DNA of 64,000 nt from Megalonaias nervosa (GCA_016617855.1 JAECUM010001140.1:1-64000), one strand, 5' to 3'; counted from the first letter of the stretch, positions 1 through 13,520 are shown. Made by a program: numbers and translations. Notes: generated by a model from the letters alone, not told the origin.

Positions 1-689
1 TCAGCCTTATAGATCTGTTAAAATGTGGTGCATGGACTTATCATTGGACAATCCATCATTCAATAAAATCTGGTTAATATTTTTTAAAAGCAGCAGATGG
101 CAGAGATTTGTCATCAGACAACAAAAACATTCTTAGACAGGTATTGATCTCCCTCATTATAATGTGGTAGCTGGGGTCAATGATTGTTGTGTTTTCTACT
201 GAAGGTATGACGAGAATGATCAAAGTTCTATGAATACATGCATGTGTGTCAGGGGTTGGATGAGGTCATGGGACACATAAACAAAATGCCTGCCAACCAT
301 ATAATAATATTTTAATTTATGTGTATTAAATATATTTTTTTCACTTCAAGGTATTTAATTTTGTCAAATAATAAGCCTTTAGAAAGGAAATAAATATATA
401 GTAATCAGCTTCATGTTGTTTTCTTTCAACCTGTATTCTTATACATCTGACAGACCAATTCAAGTACAATAGTTCAATTTTAGTAATGAGGCCCACTTTG
501 GTATTGCATTACATCCAGAATCACATTAAAATTAAGGGGAGTTGTAGACATCATTCCTAAGAAAGAATCTGGCTAAAGACAAAAGGGAACAATTTATGTA
601 ATGGTATGTAATCAAATATATTAGAAACATTGATGAATTTTTTTGCTCATTGTTCAATACCTGTTAATATCAGAATTTCGTTATAAACT

Positions 690-800
690 AGTGAATACCC
701 TGAACTCATGACCTGAAAGCTGTGGTTACATTCTCACCATTGGATCAGCCAATGGGTAAGATCCTTTACCTGCCACAGGACAATATAACCTTCAAAATGT
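690..800 (-). repeat. possible tRNA-derived SINE remnant
   Basis: On the minus strand a GGTCATGAGTTCAGGGT stretch resembles a degenerate B box about 40 bases after GGCTGATCCAATGGTGAG, which could be an A box. No tail or target duplication is clear. Confidence 0.3.
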
Positions 801-1849
801 TGCTGTGCCACAGAACATGAAAGCAAACACAGGTAACCGGTGTCTTGCCTTTAGGAAACATTATGACATAGCATTCTGCTTATGTGGCTTGATAAAAATC
901 TTAGCATACCAGTGTACAAAATTTAGGCATAAAGTAATTAATGTATTGCCTGTGTGTCTGTCAAGCCCTAACTTGTGCCAATAACTCTGGATGCCAACCA
1001 AAGTTATGCTGACCAATGCTCTGCTGGTAAAGGTATCATGTGATTTACAGGCCTGTTGGAAGCCTATCAGGCTTTCATCTATCATCTTGCTGAATGCCAG
1101 TATATATCATATACAAATTAAAATTATGAAAACTTCAACCACTTTCAACCAAAACAAGAACACTAAAATACATGGGGTAAGTGTCAACATAACATACCCA
1201 GATTTTATTTCAAGTTCTATGCTTATGAGTACAGCACTGCTATCTCTACTCTGGAAAGAGGTCAATACAGCTCTACGTCATTATAACACAATTTTGCATA
1301 CAACGTACAGCAATGGACCCTGTGACTGAAATTAAACAGTTATACAGAGTCATCCTACCAAATGTATAGCAATATGGATTGAAAGAAAACAAAGTTTACT
1401 GTGATATCTTTATTTCCTTATGAACATCATTACTGACAAATTTAAATGCAAAAGTACCTTGAAGTGAAAATATATATTTAATTTACAGAACCTAAAATTA
1501 TTTTACTACTTGTTTGTCTGGCTTTTATTTTCCTCTGATACATATGCAAGTGATCATAAAATGTTATACTACTGTCACTATACCACAATTCAGTACACAA
1601 TGCAGTCAGCCATATTATCTCTAATGGTTTGACTGATATTTTGTTTATTCTTTATCCTATCATCCTGCCAAACAAACACACAACCATTCTCACTCTATAC
1701 CATCTCAGTGTATAACACAATTGGCAGTTTCAGATCCCATCTACCACATTATTATGAGACCCATACTACACAAACAGTTTCACCTTAATACGTTAAGTGA
1801 CACAGAATGTATCATATATACTCCCATATAAGTCACGTCCTATAGCAAA

Positions 1850-2035
1850 CCACACACAGAGCCTTATCTGCCACCACATTGTGTGCAGGCAGATCAGGGT
1901 CTATTATCTTTTTATACTGAGTATTCCTAATACACTGATTGGACCCAGATCTGCCTGTACATTATGCAACTCAGATCTGGGTCTGTGCCATCTGCAGTTG
2001 CACTGGACTTGTAAGCAAGTACAGATGGCATATTC
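1850..2035. repeat. dispersed GATCTGGGTCT palindromic repeat
   Basis: Contains paired AGATCTG / AGATCTGGGTCTGTGC motifs around TACATTATGCAAC. The same pattern recurs near 8400, 16820, 28490, 62660 and 63400. The centre is partly palindromic (ATCTGCTG ... CAGCAGAT in other copies), suggesting a MITE-like family. Confidence 0.5.
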
Positions 2036-2423
2036 CTTTTGAAAACTTTAACACAGCACAACTGTTCACAACAATGCATCAAGCTTTCTGGTTATGCAGG
2101 TGAGACAGAACTCCAAGCCTAAATGTGTACAAAATTTAGACATTATGGTAATGTTCATGTTGAACACATCAACTGCTTTATTATGTGATAATTTTCAAAA
2201 CTTGTAGCTCAACACCTTCGCAATGTTGATGAAAATGACACCATGGTCTCACCACTCAATGGCAGGACAAACTAAGGTACAAGTGAAAACCAGAAACTGC
2301 CTTAATAGCAGAGCTGATTGCTTAAAAAAGGTGACTTATGGGCAGTCAGTAATTACTATCATAGGTAGGTCTCTAGAGTAACAATTGCATCAGGTAGAGA
2401 TATTATACACTTGTGAGAAGGTA

Positions 2424-2426
<3 letters not shown>

Positions 2427-2486
<60 letters not shown>
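2427..2486. repeat. (GT)n(AT)n microsatellite
   Basis: A GT dinucleotide run passes directly into an AT run, about 60 bases together. Confidence 0.95.
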
Positions 2487-2489
<3 letters not shown>

Positions 2490-4309
2490 TCATGATGGGA
2501 AGATGCATAAAATCATGCAATGTCATGCAGAGTGCATTAGTAGTAGTGAAAAACTTCTTAAACAAGAAATCTATAATCTGATCAAACGATGAATTGTTTA
2601 AATAATAAATTTAACAAAAAATAAAATTAAACAGGGATCTCAATGACTTTAGGTCCCACAACAGATAAGCATGAAATTTACTAAGGACATACAGTTCTTT
2701 CTGTACATTGCTATGACTTAAATTTCCCTGTGATACACCCCTATTTCATCGTCTATTTGTAAATGAAGTGATCTTGTAGGCTAGCACTGACAAAGATGTG
2801 GCCAGAGCGATTTAATCCCTACTTAAATGATCTTGCCAATTCATGGTCAGATGGATTTCTTAAGAGATGTATGGTATAATTGTAATGCAAAAGGCCTTGT
2901 GAGAACACATGTGAAATAAAGTGACATCTGAATAACAAAATGGTTACAAAGTACAAGTTACCAGAACTGTGAATTTGCTTTTAATACCTTAATTGTATCA
3001 GCGCTGTTTTGCTATATATGTAGGTGTGAAATATTTCTTTGTATGCATTAAGTTATTAAGAAACTTCTGTGTGCTAACTCTGTGATTGAAAGTTGTATTT
3101 GTGCTCCAGTTGGATTATAACATTTTACTTAATAAAACTATTTTATCAAATTAAAACCATTATAGTAAACTTCAATCATATTATATGCTAATAAAACTAC
3201 AACTGCAATATTTCCTCAAACATTGGCATTACTTTTATGTAATTTCTGAAGCAAATATACTCAAAAATAGTACAGTTAATTTCTCTTTCAGCAGACTGTT
3301 CATCAGCAAATCCTCCATTTAGAGTTATCCAAGCTGTACTTAATGAGAGAAATAACTCGGAATGTACTCATTCAGCAGGAGATATTGACTTTATAATACC
3401 ACACATGCCAAAATCTATTATAAGCTGAGTTCTGACATCTATCAATCAGACCTTAAGAATTACAAGTCAAAAAACCAACAACAATATACAAGAAGGCATG
3501 AGCAGAGATGCAGTCTCTCAAGAATGAAGTTGGGATTCTTTGAAAATGAATATGGACTTCCAAGTTTTATGATCTGCAGATCCTGGACTTCTCATCCTGA
3601 GATTCTGTTGACAGTCCCTGACAATACAATAAATTCTATCTTTTCTGACAAAACTCAGATTCACAGTCAATATTCAAATTTAATATATCTGAAGGATATA
3701 TCTGCTTCACAATGTCTTCTAAATGCTTTCTTTCCAGGTACAATATCGTAATTATTTCAAATTTTTTCACATTACCACACTTTGCAAATAATGACATTTA
3801 TTATTGTTGATTCAGAGGACTTGTTATCTAAATGAGGTGCAATGACTTAACATACAAAAGTATTCAAGATATGGAGGTTAATGAATTAAACTTCCACGCA
3901 AAACCTTCATGAATAACTGTATAATCGTTGATGTCACCAGAATGTGATTCGTGTAAATCTGTAACTGGGTAGTTCCTGAACACGTTGGGGGACAATATGG
4001 CTTCCTGTATACATACAGGAGTACAATATACATGCTCTTACTACCAATTTACTTTCATTGCAAACATTTGTAAAAATTTAACTATTTTCTTCACTTGATA
4101 ACTCTGTATACAAATTACATACTTCCTGAATGAAGTCAGCACAACCTGTTTGATCAAAATGGGGCAAGTCATGAAGTTTGTTTCAAGATGAATGATCCTA
4201 GAATGGGAGCTACCTTAATCAACATTCTTTTGCCTGTTCAATAAAAGAACAAAATCATGCAAGTGCACAGAAGAAATTGTTATAAAGTGGAAACACTGGT
4301 AAACGTCTC

Positions 4310-5490
4310 ATAAAAATGAAGAAAAAAAAAAAAGAATTTGTTTTGAGAAACCAAAGAAAGGGGATGATGGGCATTCATGGGCCATTACTCCAGTAAATGA
4401 TGATGTGGAATGCTTGAAATCCAATTCCTTCAAGTTCGTATCAATACAAACAACACATGAAGATATGAAGCTGATCAATGTGAACCAATCAAGATACATA
4501 GCGCATTGAATCAATGTTCACATACAGTTACACAAGAATGTTAAATGGTTCTTGAGCTACAGTGATTTCAAGCAATAGTCCATATGAAGTTGTCAGTTCA
4601 TTGACATGGGCCATAACTTTGTCTATAATGCTGCAGATGAAGAAAAACACCCACCATAAAATGGACATCTAGGTCTAAGTGACAACGTTATTACCAAATT
4701 CAATCAGAATATGTTAAATGGCTCTTGAACTATGGTGATTTCAAGCAATAGTCCATGTAAAGTTATCAAGTTTATTGACAAGGGCCATAACTTTGTCTAT
4801 AATGCTGCAGATAAAGAAAAAAAACCCATAAATTGGACATCTAGGTTATTACCAAATTCAATCTGAATATGTTAAATGGCTCTTGAGCTAAGGTGAGTTC
4901 ATGCAATAGTCCATGTGAAGTTATAAAGTTTTTTTAACAAGGGCCATAACTTTGTCTAAAATGCTGCAGATGAAGAAAATAACCCATAAGATGGACATCT
5001 AGGTCTAAGTGACAACATTACATGTATTACCAAATTCAATCAGAATATGCTGAATGGTTCTTGAGTTATTCTGATTGTTAAGTAAATTTTCAAGGGCCAT
5101 ATTAACAAATATCTAAGCCTATCAGAAAATGCACACTTCAAATTGCATTAGAATACATTGAACAGGTCCTGAGTTATGCTGGTTACAATGATCTACTATT
5201 GGGAAGAAGAAAAATTGATTGCAGGGGAAAAAAATCCATCAAAAATTGGACATAATAAATAAAACCTTTAGATGACACAACTAAATGTCATAGGCAATTT
5301 ACCTACTATATGGGATCTTCGAATTCGTGTTATAACGGAACGTGCTATAGCAGGGTCACACTGTATATGGGATCTTATTATTTTTGAAGGTTGTACAGAT
5401 TTGCTACTTACAAGAAATCTGAATGGATGGACAGATGGACAAATGGAAGGACAGATTGAAAGACAGAGTGAAGGACATTTCAATGTCAGA
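4310..5490. mobile_element. tandem-core element, family C (about 160-170 bp units)
   Basis: Four to five imperfect units are anchored on TTAAATGG(T/C)TCTTGAG at 4537, 4707, 4864, 5043 and 5151, each with GGGCCATAACTTTGTCTA and GACATCTAGGT blocks. The right side ends in GGATGGACAGATGGACAAATGGA-type sequence (5420-5475). Such tandem cores in non-autonomous elements are known from bivalves (pearl-like or Helitron-like); membership is inference. Confidence 0.6.
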
Positions 5491-6071
5491 CCCTACTGAA
5501 AAATCTGTGGTTTAACTCCTTACCATATGTATCAATGTATACCGCACATTAACTGTAAACAGCAAAGACCTGTCCTCACATGAGTTGGCTGGAAGTGTCT
5601 ATGCTCTGTGACACATAATTTCAAGCAAACAAACTATACACTGATCTGCCAGTGTATTACAGTAATGTTCCCATTATATGCCTAGGTTTGATGATAGCCA
5701 TCCCCAATTATTAAAAATCATGAAAATATTTGTTCAAGTTTAAGCCTATATCCACTTTCCTAACAGCTTTATAGGGACTGCCCCCTGGGTTTATTGTAGG
5801 AAAACACAGTATATGCCAATGGATCTTGGGGTCTGATACTTACAGTCACGTGTGTGTTTCGTAATGGTACTATACAACAATTGAAGAGTCTATTCAAGAA
5901 CTGGAAAGGGGCATAATTCATCACTCTCCTCCATTTTGGAAAAAAGGACAGAATTTTATAAATATAGGACAGATCAAGATACATTTGATTTTCTTGCATT
6001 TTGCTTACATTTTGGCAATTTTAATTTTTAATCTGCATGAATGCTGGAACTGTGCATTCCTGAGTAGACTC

Positions 6072-6449
6072 TGTAGCAGTGACATCACTAGGGGGGATGC
6101 AGACCGCACCGGGTGACACCATCAGACTGTCTATTAAAAAAATGTAATTTTTGTATAGGAAGAAGGTCCATGGGGGTGACACCGTGAGTTACCGCACATG
6201 ACTGTCTATAAAATTTTTGAATTTTTGTGCAGGAAGGGGGTCCATGGGTGTGACACCGTGAGTTACCGCACATGACTGTCTATAAAATTTTTGAATTTTT
6301 GTGCAGGAAGGGGTCCATGGGGGTGACACCAGGAGTTACCACGCATAAATCTATAAAAATTTTTTGAATTTTTGTGCAGGAAGGGGGTCAATGGGGTGAC
6401 ACCTTGAGTTACCGTACTGGGTGACACCAACCCAAGTGATGCCACTACT
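6072..6449. mobile_element. TIR element with four ~80 bp internal repeats
   Basis: Ends are inverted copies (GTAGCAGTGACATCACT at left; the right end reads GTAGTGGCATCACT when reversed). Inside are about four ~75-85 bp units with GTGACACC, GAGTTACCGCA, GTCTATAAAA and GTGCAGGAAGGGG. Flanks share ACTCTGT, a possible target duplication. The short open frames here are just translations of the repeat. Confidence 0.7.
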
Positions 6450-7479
6450 CTGTTGATAACATTTGTGAATTTTTCTTGAATAATTAATTTGGGAATGTTC
6501 TTAATTGTGCATAAAACAGGGATAAATCTGAGAAAAGGTTAGAAGGTTACTTTGGACAATGTGATCATTATGTTGGGATATGCTGTTTGAAAAAAATGCA
6601 GAAGGATTGAGGATGTGATATTGGCATGGGTGTTATATACATTGAATAAATTTCAAACTTTATTTTCCTAGTTACTACATAAATGCCTTAGAAGAAAACT
6701 AAAAGCATTTCTACTTGCTGCTTATGCAGAGTAAGTTTTCTTTTTTAAGAATCAACATTATATCATTGTGCAAGATTCATTCAAGTAAAAAAAATGTTAG
6801 ATTCATTCAAGTAATAAATGTTAGTTTCTCTTATTAATAATTACATATGATTAGCAAACTACACTACTCATGCCCAATTCCATGGTCAAACATGGGTATG
6901 ACTGCCAGTCCTGAATGTCTGTCAAGTCCACAGTAACTACTTCAAAATGCACATCCAAATGCAATCACCACAGATCCTGATCTGCTGATGCATGTTGTGG
7001 TCTATGTCATTTACTTAAATCATTACTAGAACTGTAACCACTTCCAATGCTTTTACCTTGACAAATTTAAGTGCTTTTATTACATTCCCCCAACTCTTCT
7101 TGCTGATCTAAGTGCCAATTACCATGAATTAGTGCTCCTCGTTCAAGAGCATGTCCTGATGCTTTGACTTCCAATATAAAGTTTGGAAACAATTTTTTTC
7201 TTCTCATCTCAGCACTTTATGTATGTACATGTGTAATGTCCTTGAAATCCACCTACACAGAAGTCGACATATTAAACTTACGACAGTGATAGGTTTAGAC
7301 TGTGCCAACACATTCAGAATTCTGACCACATGGGACTAGGCAGGGCATGGGAGTGATTTTACAGAAATTTCTAATAATTCCCAGACTGTATACCTTGCAT
7401 GTCTATGACTGAATATATGTGATCGATGACAAAGTGTCATCACACATCAGACTGAGACTGCTGGGATATGCTCCAGAGT

Positions 7480-8050
7480 CTTTCCCTACTCCCAAGAACT
7501 TAGCTCCTGAACTGTAACATAGCAACTGTTGACAGCCCAACCATATAACCATATAACTACTTACTTAGTATGAAAATTGATATTTACACATGCACCTGGC
7601 ATTCATCCTAGGGTTCATATCCGATTCCTGAGACTCAGTCCCCAGGTCATAACTTGGAAACTATTGAGATCCCTATCCCATAACTATATATACGCCTACT
7701 AGGCATAAAAGAAAATGAAATTTATACAAGCAACTATCACTAACTTTAGGGTCAACCCCTAGACCTGGCTCATAACCTGAAACACTATGTATGGAGATTT
7801 CTACTTTATAACCAAATATGCACTTAATAGAAATAAAAAAACAAATTCATAGATGTTAACTGACACTGATTCTGGTGTCCATTCCAACCCCCAAATCGAA
7901 TCATAATTTGGAATCTACAGAGATCTACTTGGCTCAAATGCTTCTCATACAATTCTAAAATATATCCAATCAACATGATCCCATTAGGTTTTTTATCCCA
8001 GGCAGAGCTCTTTATACTTCTGTTTCTATTTGCATATTTACCTTTGACCA
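7480..8050. repeat. degenerate tandem array, family D
   Basis: Three or four poorly conserved units, each with a CATAACTTGGAA-like block followed by ...GAGATC...CTAC, at about 7510, 7648, 7759 and 7899. Spacing is 110-140 bases. No protein is encoded. Confidence 0.45.
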
Positions 8051-8399
8051 GTTCCCAACAGCCTCAGGACTTGTACCTAAAACTATACCCCTCTTGCAAC
8101 TGGTCACCAAAGTGGCCAACCTATGTACAGAGTTTGGGGAATTTCCACTTTCCTTTGTACAGAAGGATTTTGTTACATGATCAACATTTAGTTGATCATG
8201 TGACTCCAGTCCAGACATCATTCTTCTGACGAAGGCCTTGTGGTAAGGTCAAAAGCTAAGGAGTCATGATTTAGTCTGATAAAGAAAAGTATCTATTCCA
8301 GTTCATTAACTGTCCACTTAGTGGTTTAGAAAGAGTTTGAGTTATGGACAAACTTAAGTCCAGCCAAACAGACAGCAGTTATCACAATACACCCTACTA

Positions 8400-8500
8400 C
8401 AATGTGTTGACTATGAATACCACTGACAAGCCAGCACATTGTACATCAGCAGATCTGGATCTATGCTGTTTGCAATAATGATATATATTGTACACAGGTA
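8400..8500. repeat. dispersed GATCTGGATCT palindromic repeat
   Basis: Short copy of the family seen at 1850: CATCAGCAGATCTGGATCTATGC after CCAGCACATTGTAC. Confidence 0.45.
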
Positions 8501-8964
8501 AGTGAATTACAAAACTTTAGCGACAGCTGCAATATCTTTGGAAAGATGAGGAGTATTGAAAGAAAGGTCTGATATCACTCACCTGGCTTACGTAAGTTAC
8601 AGTTCACCATTTCACTTAGCAGGCTTATGTGGAGTGGTAAGAATAGTCTTTACATAGTATCTCCCAAGCCTAATATAATGTTAATTTCATCTATGTAATG
8701 ATAATCTAATCAAACTTCTTCATTAAGATCGAGGCATAATTGCTATGTATTGTCTCTTGTCCATAACAAAGTCACCTGAGATCCTGAAAATATAATTACA
8801 TTTACCAAGTTTTATATAAATTGGATGAGAAATATGTCTCAAGATCTAGAGAAGTTGCAAGCTCAGGCAGTCAGAGGCAACATATTTCATTAATATGTTA
8901 ACATCCCACTTGTTTAAGTCAGCAATAATAAAGCTTAATTACTTAAGTAAACTCTGACTGATGT

Positions 8965-9200
8965 TTTTGTTTTGTTATGAGGTTTAATGCCATTTTTCAG
9001 CCGAATAGGCTATACATGGTGGCCAGTATAACTGGTGGAGGAATAACCTGGGAAAATCCCAGAAAGAACCACTGACCCATGGGAAGCTACTGGCAAGCTT
9101 TCTCATGTACCCACAATGGCTGAGCCTGAGGCTAGAACCCATGCAGACAGAGGTGAGATGGCAGTGATCTGTAATGGTGGGCACTTTAAATCACTCAGCC
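8965..9200 (-). mobile_element. tRNA-derived SINE, family 1
   Basis: Minus-strand copy of the SINE at 26654: shares GCACTTTAAA...CACTGCCATCTCACCTCTGTCTGC, GAAAGCTTGCCAGTAGC, the CACCAGTTATACTGGCCACCATGTATAGCC block and the GGCATTAAACC end. The A box is decayed (GGCTGAGTGATTTAAAG). Confidence 0.75.
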
Positions 9201-9604
9201 AACCAGGGCATCCAAATCTGGCTGAAATCTGGTCACCATAACAGTAAAAACCATATCCAATCAGATACAAGATTACTTTACTAATATGCATAGAGCGTGC
9301 TCATAATCAATGTTATCCAACAGCTTGCTAATATAAGACTATGTAACAAGTTTGATCAAAATCTGAACTGAAATAAAGAACATTAACAAGCTCAGACAGT
9401 CATGTTGTTATTCTGGGTTTAGCCCATATTCATACCCAACCAAAACCTAGACAATAAATGTCCATATCTGAAGTCTGATCAAAACTGGATCAGAAATGCT
9501 ACCTCCAGAGTGGTAACATGCCAATCAGATGCAAGCTCACCTCATCAATATTTTTGTGGATCCTGCACATTACTGAACTTGTTCAAGATCTTGATGATGT
9601 AAGC

Positions 9605-9776
9605 CTGTGGTTCCCAACCTCAAGTCAAAACCCAGTTTCAGGGTTGTGGGGGTTCTCAGTTGGGTTATGAAGGATCATCAGAAGAAAATATTTAAATCAT
9701 ATCATAACCCCAAGAGTCAGAAGATCAAGTTTGTGACCAATTTAGGGTGACAACCAAAAATGTTTGGGAACCGCTG
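9605..9776. mobile_element. hAT-type MITE, 172 bp
   Basis: Ends are CTGTGGTTCCCAA and TTGGGAACCGCTG, inverted matches of the CAG(T/C)GGTTCCCAA type common in hAT elements. It is flanked by 8-base direct repeats ATGTAAGC (9597-9604) and ATATAAGC (9777-9784), the length hAT transposases produce. It sits inside array B and is therefore younger than that array. Confidence 0.75.
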
Positions 9777-11762
9777 ATATAAGCTATGGTACTAATTTTG
9801 ATCAAAATCTGATAAATAAAGCTTCCAGAACTGTAACAAGCTCAGTCAATCTAATGATTCATTAATATGAATATATGTCACCTATTACTGGACCCATCCA
9901 ACATTTTGATGATACAGCAATATTTAAAATCTGATAAAAACACAAAACTCCTGATGACATAAGCCAATATTGTAAGTCTGATCAATGTCAATCAGATTCA
10001 AGATCACCTCATAATATGTATGTATCTCTATAGTTAACTTATTCAAGATCTTAATGATATAAGCATATATTCCGTGTTCACTCAAAACTGGATTTTTGAA
10101 ATATGGCCTCCAGAGTGCTAACAAACTCAACCAGTCAGATGCAAGAACATTTTAGTAATATGTGTGGATCTCACTCATTATCAAACGTCAGAGACCATGC
10201 TGATATAAACATGTATTCCAACTCTGTTGAAAACCTTATCAGAAATATGGCCTTCAGAGTGATAACAAGCTCAGTCAATCAAATACAACATCACCTCATT
10301 AATATGCATAGATCTTGCTCATATTCAAATTTATCTGAGATTTTGATGATTTAAACCTATGATTTAAACCTATCTTCCAAGTCTGATCAAAATTTGATCA
10401 TACACACAGCCTCCAGATTGGTAACAATGTTTATGGATGGATGATCATAGATGGACAAAAGGGCCATACCATAAGCTACAATGGCCTTGAGGCCAGGTGA
10501 GCTAAAATCAGTTTGCCCACATCTATCGGGTACATAATATAAAATTCAAGCAATGTAACACCAATTTCAATCAATGATAACGGCCAAGAAAATCAGAACC
10601 CAATATCAAGAGACATGTAAATATGCTCAAACTTTTACCAGAGGTTAACCCAAAGTGAAATATAGTCACTGCTTTTGGAAAGAGTAGAGAAATATAACAA
10701 ATATAATCACCATTTTCATCTGAAATAAAACAATGGAATCACAAAATTATGAACAACATTTGGTACATGCATGCATGTTATATAAACAATTATAGAACTG
10801 CTTGCAAAAATGTCAGTGCTCAAATTTAACAATCACAAACTCACAAATGTGAATTCACTGTGGAAAATGTTGAGTTGAGATTTTAAGCTCTTGCATCCTT
10901 TTGTGACTGATAAACAGTATACAGAGATTCAGCAAAATACGCAAGCTTAACACTGGCATTTATTCTTACCATGAGATTAGCTGTTTAGCATGTAGCCTAA
11001 TGCTGAGACCATAAAACTGTATAGGTACCTACTGCTAACTGGCAGTGGAGTAAGGCACAAACAAAAGCTGCATGATTACTGCATCATTAAATTATATTTC
11101 CATAGATACTGAGATACAAACTCATCAGAAGTACAGAAAAAGATTACAATTTATTTTCTATTACAAAGGGGTGAAAAATAAAATATATTAAGCCTGGACA
11201 ATTTTGAAGCTGCTGAAGAACAAATTATATTTGTAAGTTCTAATCAGTCACATTCTAGTAGCTCTGTGAGTGATGCTAAAGATAACCTCAAAAAAAAAAA
11301 ACACATACAGCAATTGGTCCAATCATAACAATGCTGTAGCATTGCTCAGTATGAAAGTGATCAGCTCAAGTACTTCAGAGACATTTATCAAATGATGCTG
11401 GCTGTGACACAGACAAGGCTAGAAGTGAATGGAATGATCTGAAATTATAGGTGTCAATGGAGAATCACTTCAGACAAAATCATCGACAAGCAGTTCAACT
11501 GTATAGTTTTTTTTTATTGGCAATAACAATAAAAATAACTGTTTAAACTGATAGAAAAATAGTAACGTTGTGTTCCAAAATTCATGTATACAGTTATAAA
11601 CAGCAATTGGGAACAAAATTGTCAGTCGAAATAGGATTTTTGTGAGTATTTTGTTCTCCACTCATCAAAAGATAAAAGTAGTAAAAAAAGTTAAATTTGA
11701 GCCCTGGAATATTACACAATATTCCTGTATAATGAGGTAACAAAATGTAAATAAGAACCATA

Positions 11763-11780
11763 CATATATATATATATAAA
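11763..11780. repeat. short AT microsatellite
   Basis: About nine AT dinucleotides. Confidence 0.8.
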
Positions 11781-11979
11781 TAACAAGCAATTGAAATACC
11801 CTAAAAATGTGAAATGAGGCCAAGGATTACATTAATCATTAAAGTTATTTTCTACTTAATTTTTAGGAAGGTCAACTTTTAATCAGAATTCTTGATAAAG
11901 ATTGAACAGACGGGTTGCTTGACATAAGAAGTCTTTTAATTAAACCCCAAGTTAATATTACCATCCATCAACAGGAAGT

Positions 11980-12930
11980 AGTAATAACTAGATTTTCAAA
12001 ATGGCCATAACGATGGCCAGATTGGAGGTCAAATTGGCACTATTTTATTTGGAACCAACTAGATTGTGTAAGAAATATTATGATGAAACCCCACATCAAT
12101 ATGACTTTATTGGCCATATTGGATTTCACATCTACACCATTTTCTTCTAGGTCCAACTAGATATTACAAGAATCCTTTTGGAGAAAACTCCATGCTGATA
12201 GGACCATCCATAAAGAAGGTGTAGTGATACAATAAGATTTTCAAAATGGCTGCTAAAGTGGCCATATTGGAGATCAGATCAGCACCATTTTCATTTGGAA
12301 ACTAGACATCACAAGAAGTCATCAAAACCCTCATTTCAATGTGATTTTCTGTTCAAGTGGAATAGCAATAACAAGCTTTTCAAGACGGCTGCAGTGGCAG
12401 CCACATGGAAACCCCGTTTGAATATGACTTTCCATTCAAGAGTAGTGACAAGAAAATTTTCCAGATGGCTGCCATACTGGACATCAAATTGGCATAATTT
12501 TTTCATTTAAGGCCAAGAAATCTGTCAGTGAAAACCCCACACTGTCATGGCCATCCATTAAGAAGTAGCGATAAGATTTTCAAGGTGCTGCAATGGCAGC
12601 CATATTGGATGTGAGATAGACACCATTTTCATTTAGGACCAGCAATATATCATAAGATGTCTTTTAGAGTAAACTCTACACTGATATGACCATCCAGTCA
12701 GGATGAAAAGTGATAAGATTTTCAAGATGGCCACTGTGGCAGCCACACCAGAGGTCTAGGCAGCACCATTGGGATGAATGTGCATGTAAAATTTCATGAC
12801 AATCCTTTGAGCAGTTATGAAGGAATATCAATAACAAACTGCTGATGAACAGATTATGTATAACAGGCATTCCCATAAGCTCTTCTAGTCTATGACCAGT
12901 AGTGCTAAACATGCTGGACAACTTATTTTT
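11980..12930 (+). mobile_element. tandem array family A (~145 bp units)
   Basis: Six or so units anchored on TTTTCAAGATGGCTGC...GGCCATATTGG followed by GCACCATTTTCATTTAGGACC, AACTAGACATCA and TGATATGACCATCCATTCAGG. The final unit runs into ATGAATGTGCATGTAAAATTTCATG and then CCCATAAGCTCTTCTAGTCTATGACCAG-type end sequence. Other copies are at 22740, 40500, 44060, 44990 and 50380. Confidence 0.7.
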
Positions 12931-13059
12931 GATGCAGGCTTACTAACTGCAGCAAAACCATGCAGGAATAAGACACTTTACAGAAGGACGGCTAACTTTT
13001 AGGTCTGGCCTGGTTTCAAATTTTTAGAGTATTATCTTTAAGATCTGGCAAAAAATGGA

Positions 13060-13520
13060 AATCATAAGAGCTGGCCTGATTTTCACCAACATAACTTAAA
13101 CTAAGACCTGAATTTAAGGTTAGGATTCAATGGTTTTGGATTTCACCAATAAAATTGTGTCTCAACCCAAAATTAAGTCGAGAAGCCTGTTGTCTGATTG
13201 GCTGAAATGTATGAATGACACAAGACTGAACTATCAAATGTCTTTTAATCTAGACTTAACTTAAAGACTTGTGTTGGTGAATTTGGGGCTTGACTGGCTG
13301 AAATTTAAAACCGACTTAAAACTGACCAAATATGTCTTAACTCAAGGCTCAAGACTTAACTTAAGAATCAAGCTAGTTTAATTTTCACCAACTTTACTCT
13401 TAAATGAAGATTTAGAACATTTGATTAGTCAATTTAATGTCAAGACTTAAATTTTGGCCAATCAGATTAAATTGAAGTCTAGACACAAGTTCTTGTTAGT
13501 GAATTTTCAGGCTTGAGCTT
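13060..13520. repeat. TTAAGTCTAGACTTAA-rich foldback-like repeats
   Basis: Several copies, in both orientations, of TTCACCAA..., (A/G)ACTTAACTTAA, and GATTGGCTGAAATTTAA. The mixture of direct and inverted copies suggests nested MITEs. The CCAATCA/GATTGGC blocks also appear in the MITE at 49614. Confidence 0.5.

Larger units (their letters stand above)
8760..10505 (+). mobile_element. tandem array family B (~145 bp units) with 3' hairpin end
   Basis: Imperfect units carry AACAAGCTCAGTCAATCAGATGCAAG, CACCTCATTAATATGCAT, AAGATCTTGATGATAT and TCTGATCAAAATCTGATCAG blocks in that order. It is interrupted by a SINE (8965-9200) and a hAT-type MITE (9605-9776). It ends with GGATGGATGATCATAGATGGACAAA, GGCCATACCATAAGCT and an imperfect hairpin at 10474-10503. 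Confidence 0.65.

Noticed and set aside
6088..6445. Two short minus frames with repeated CHPHGP-like peptides
   Set aside because: Translation of the ~80 bp repeat in the TIR element.
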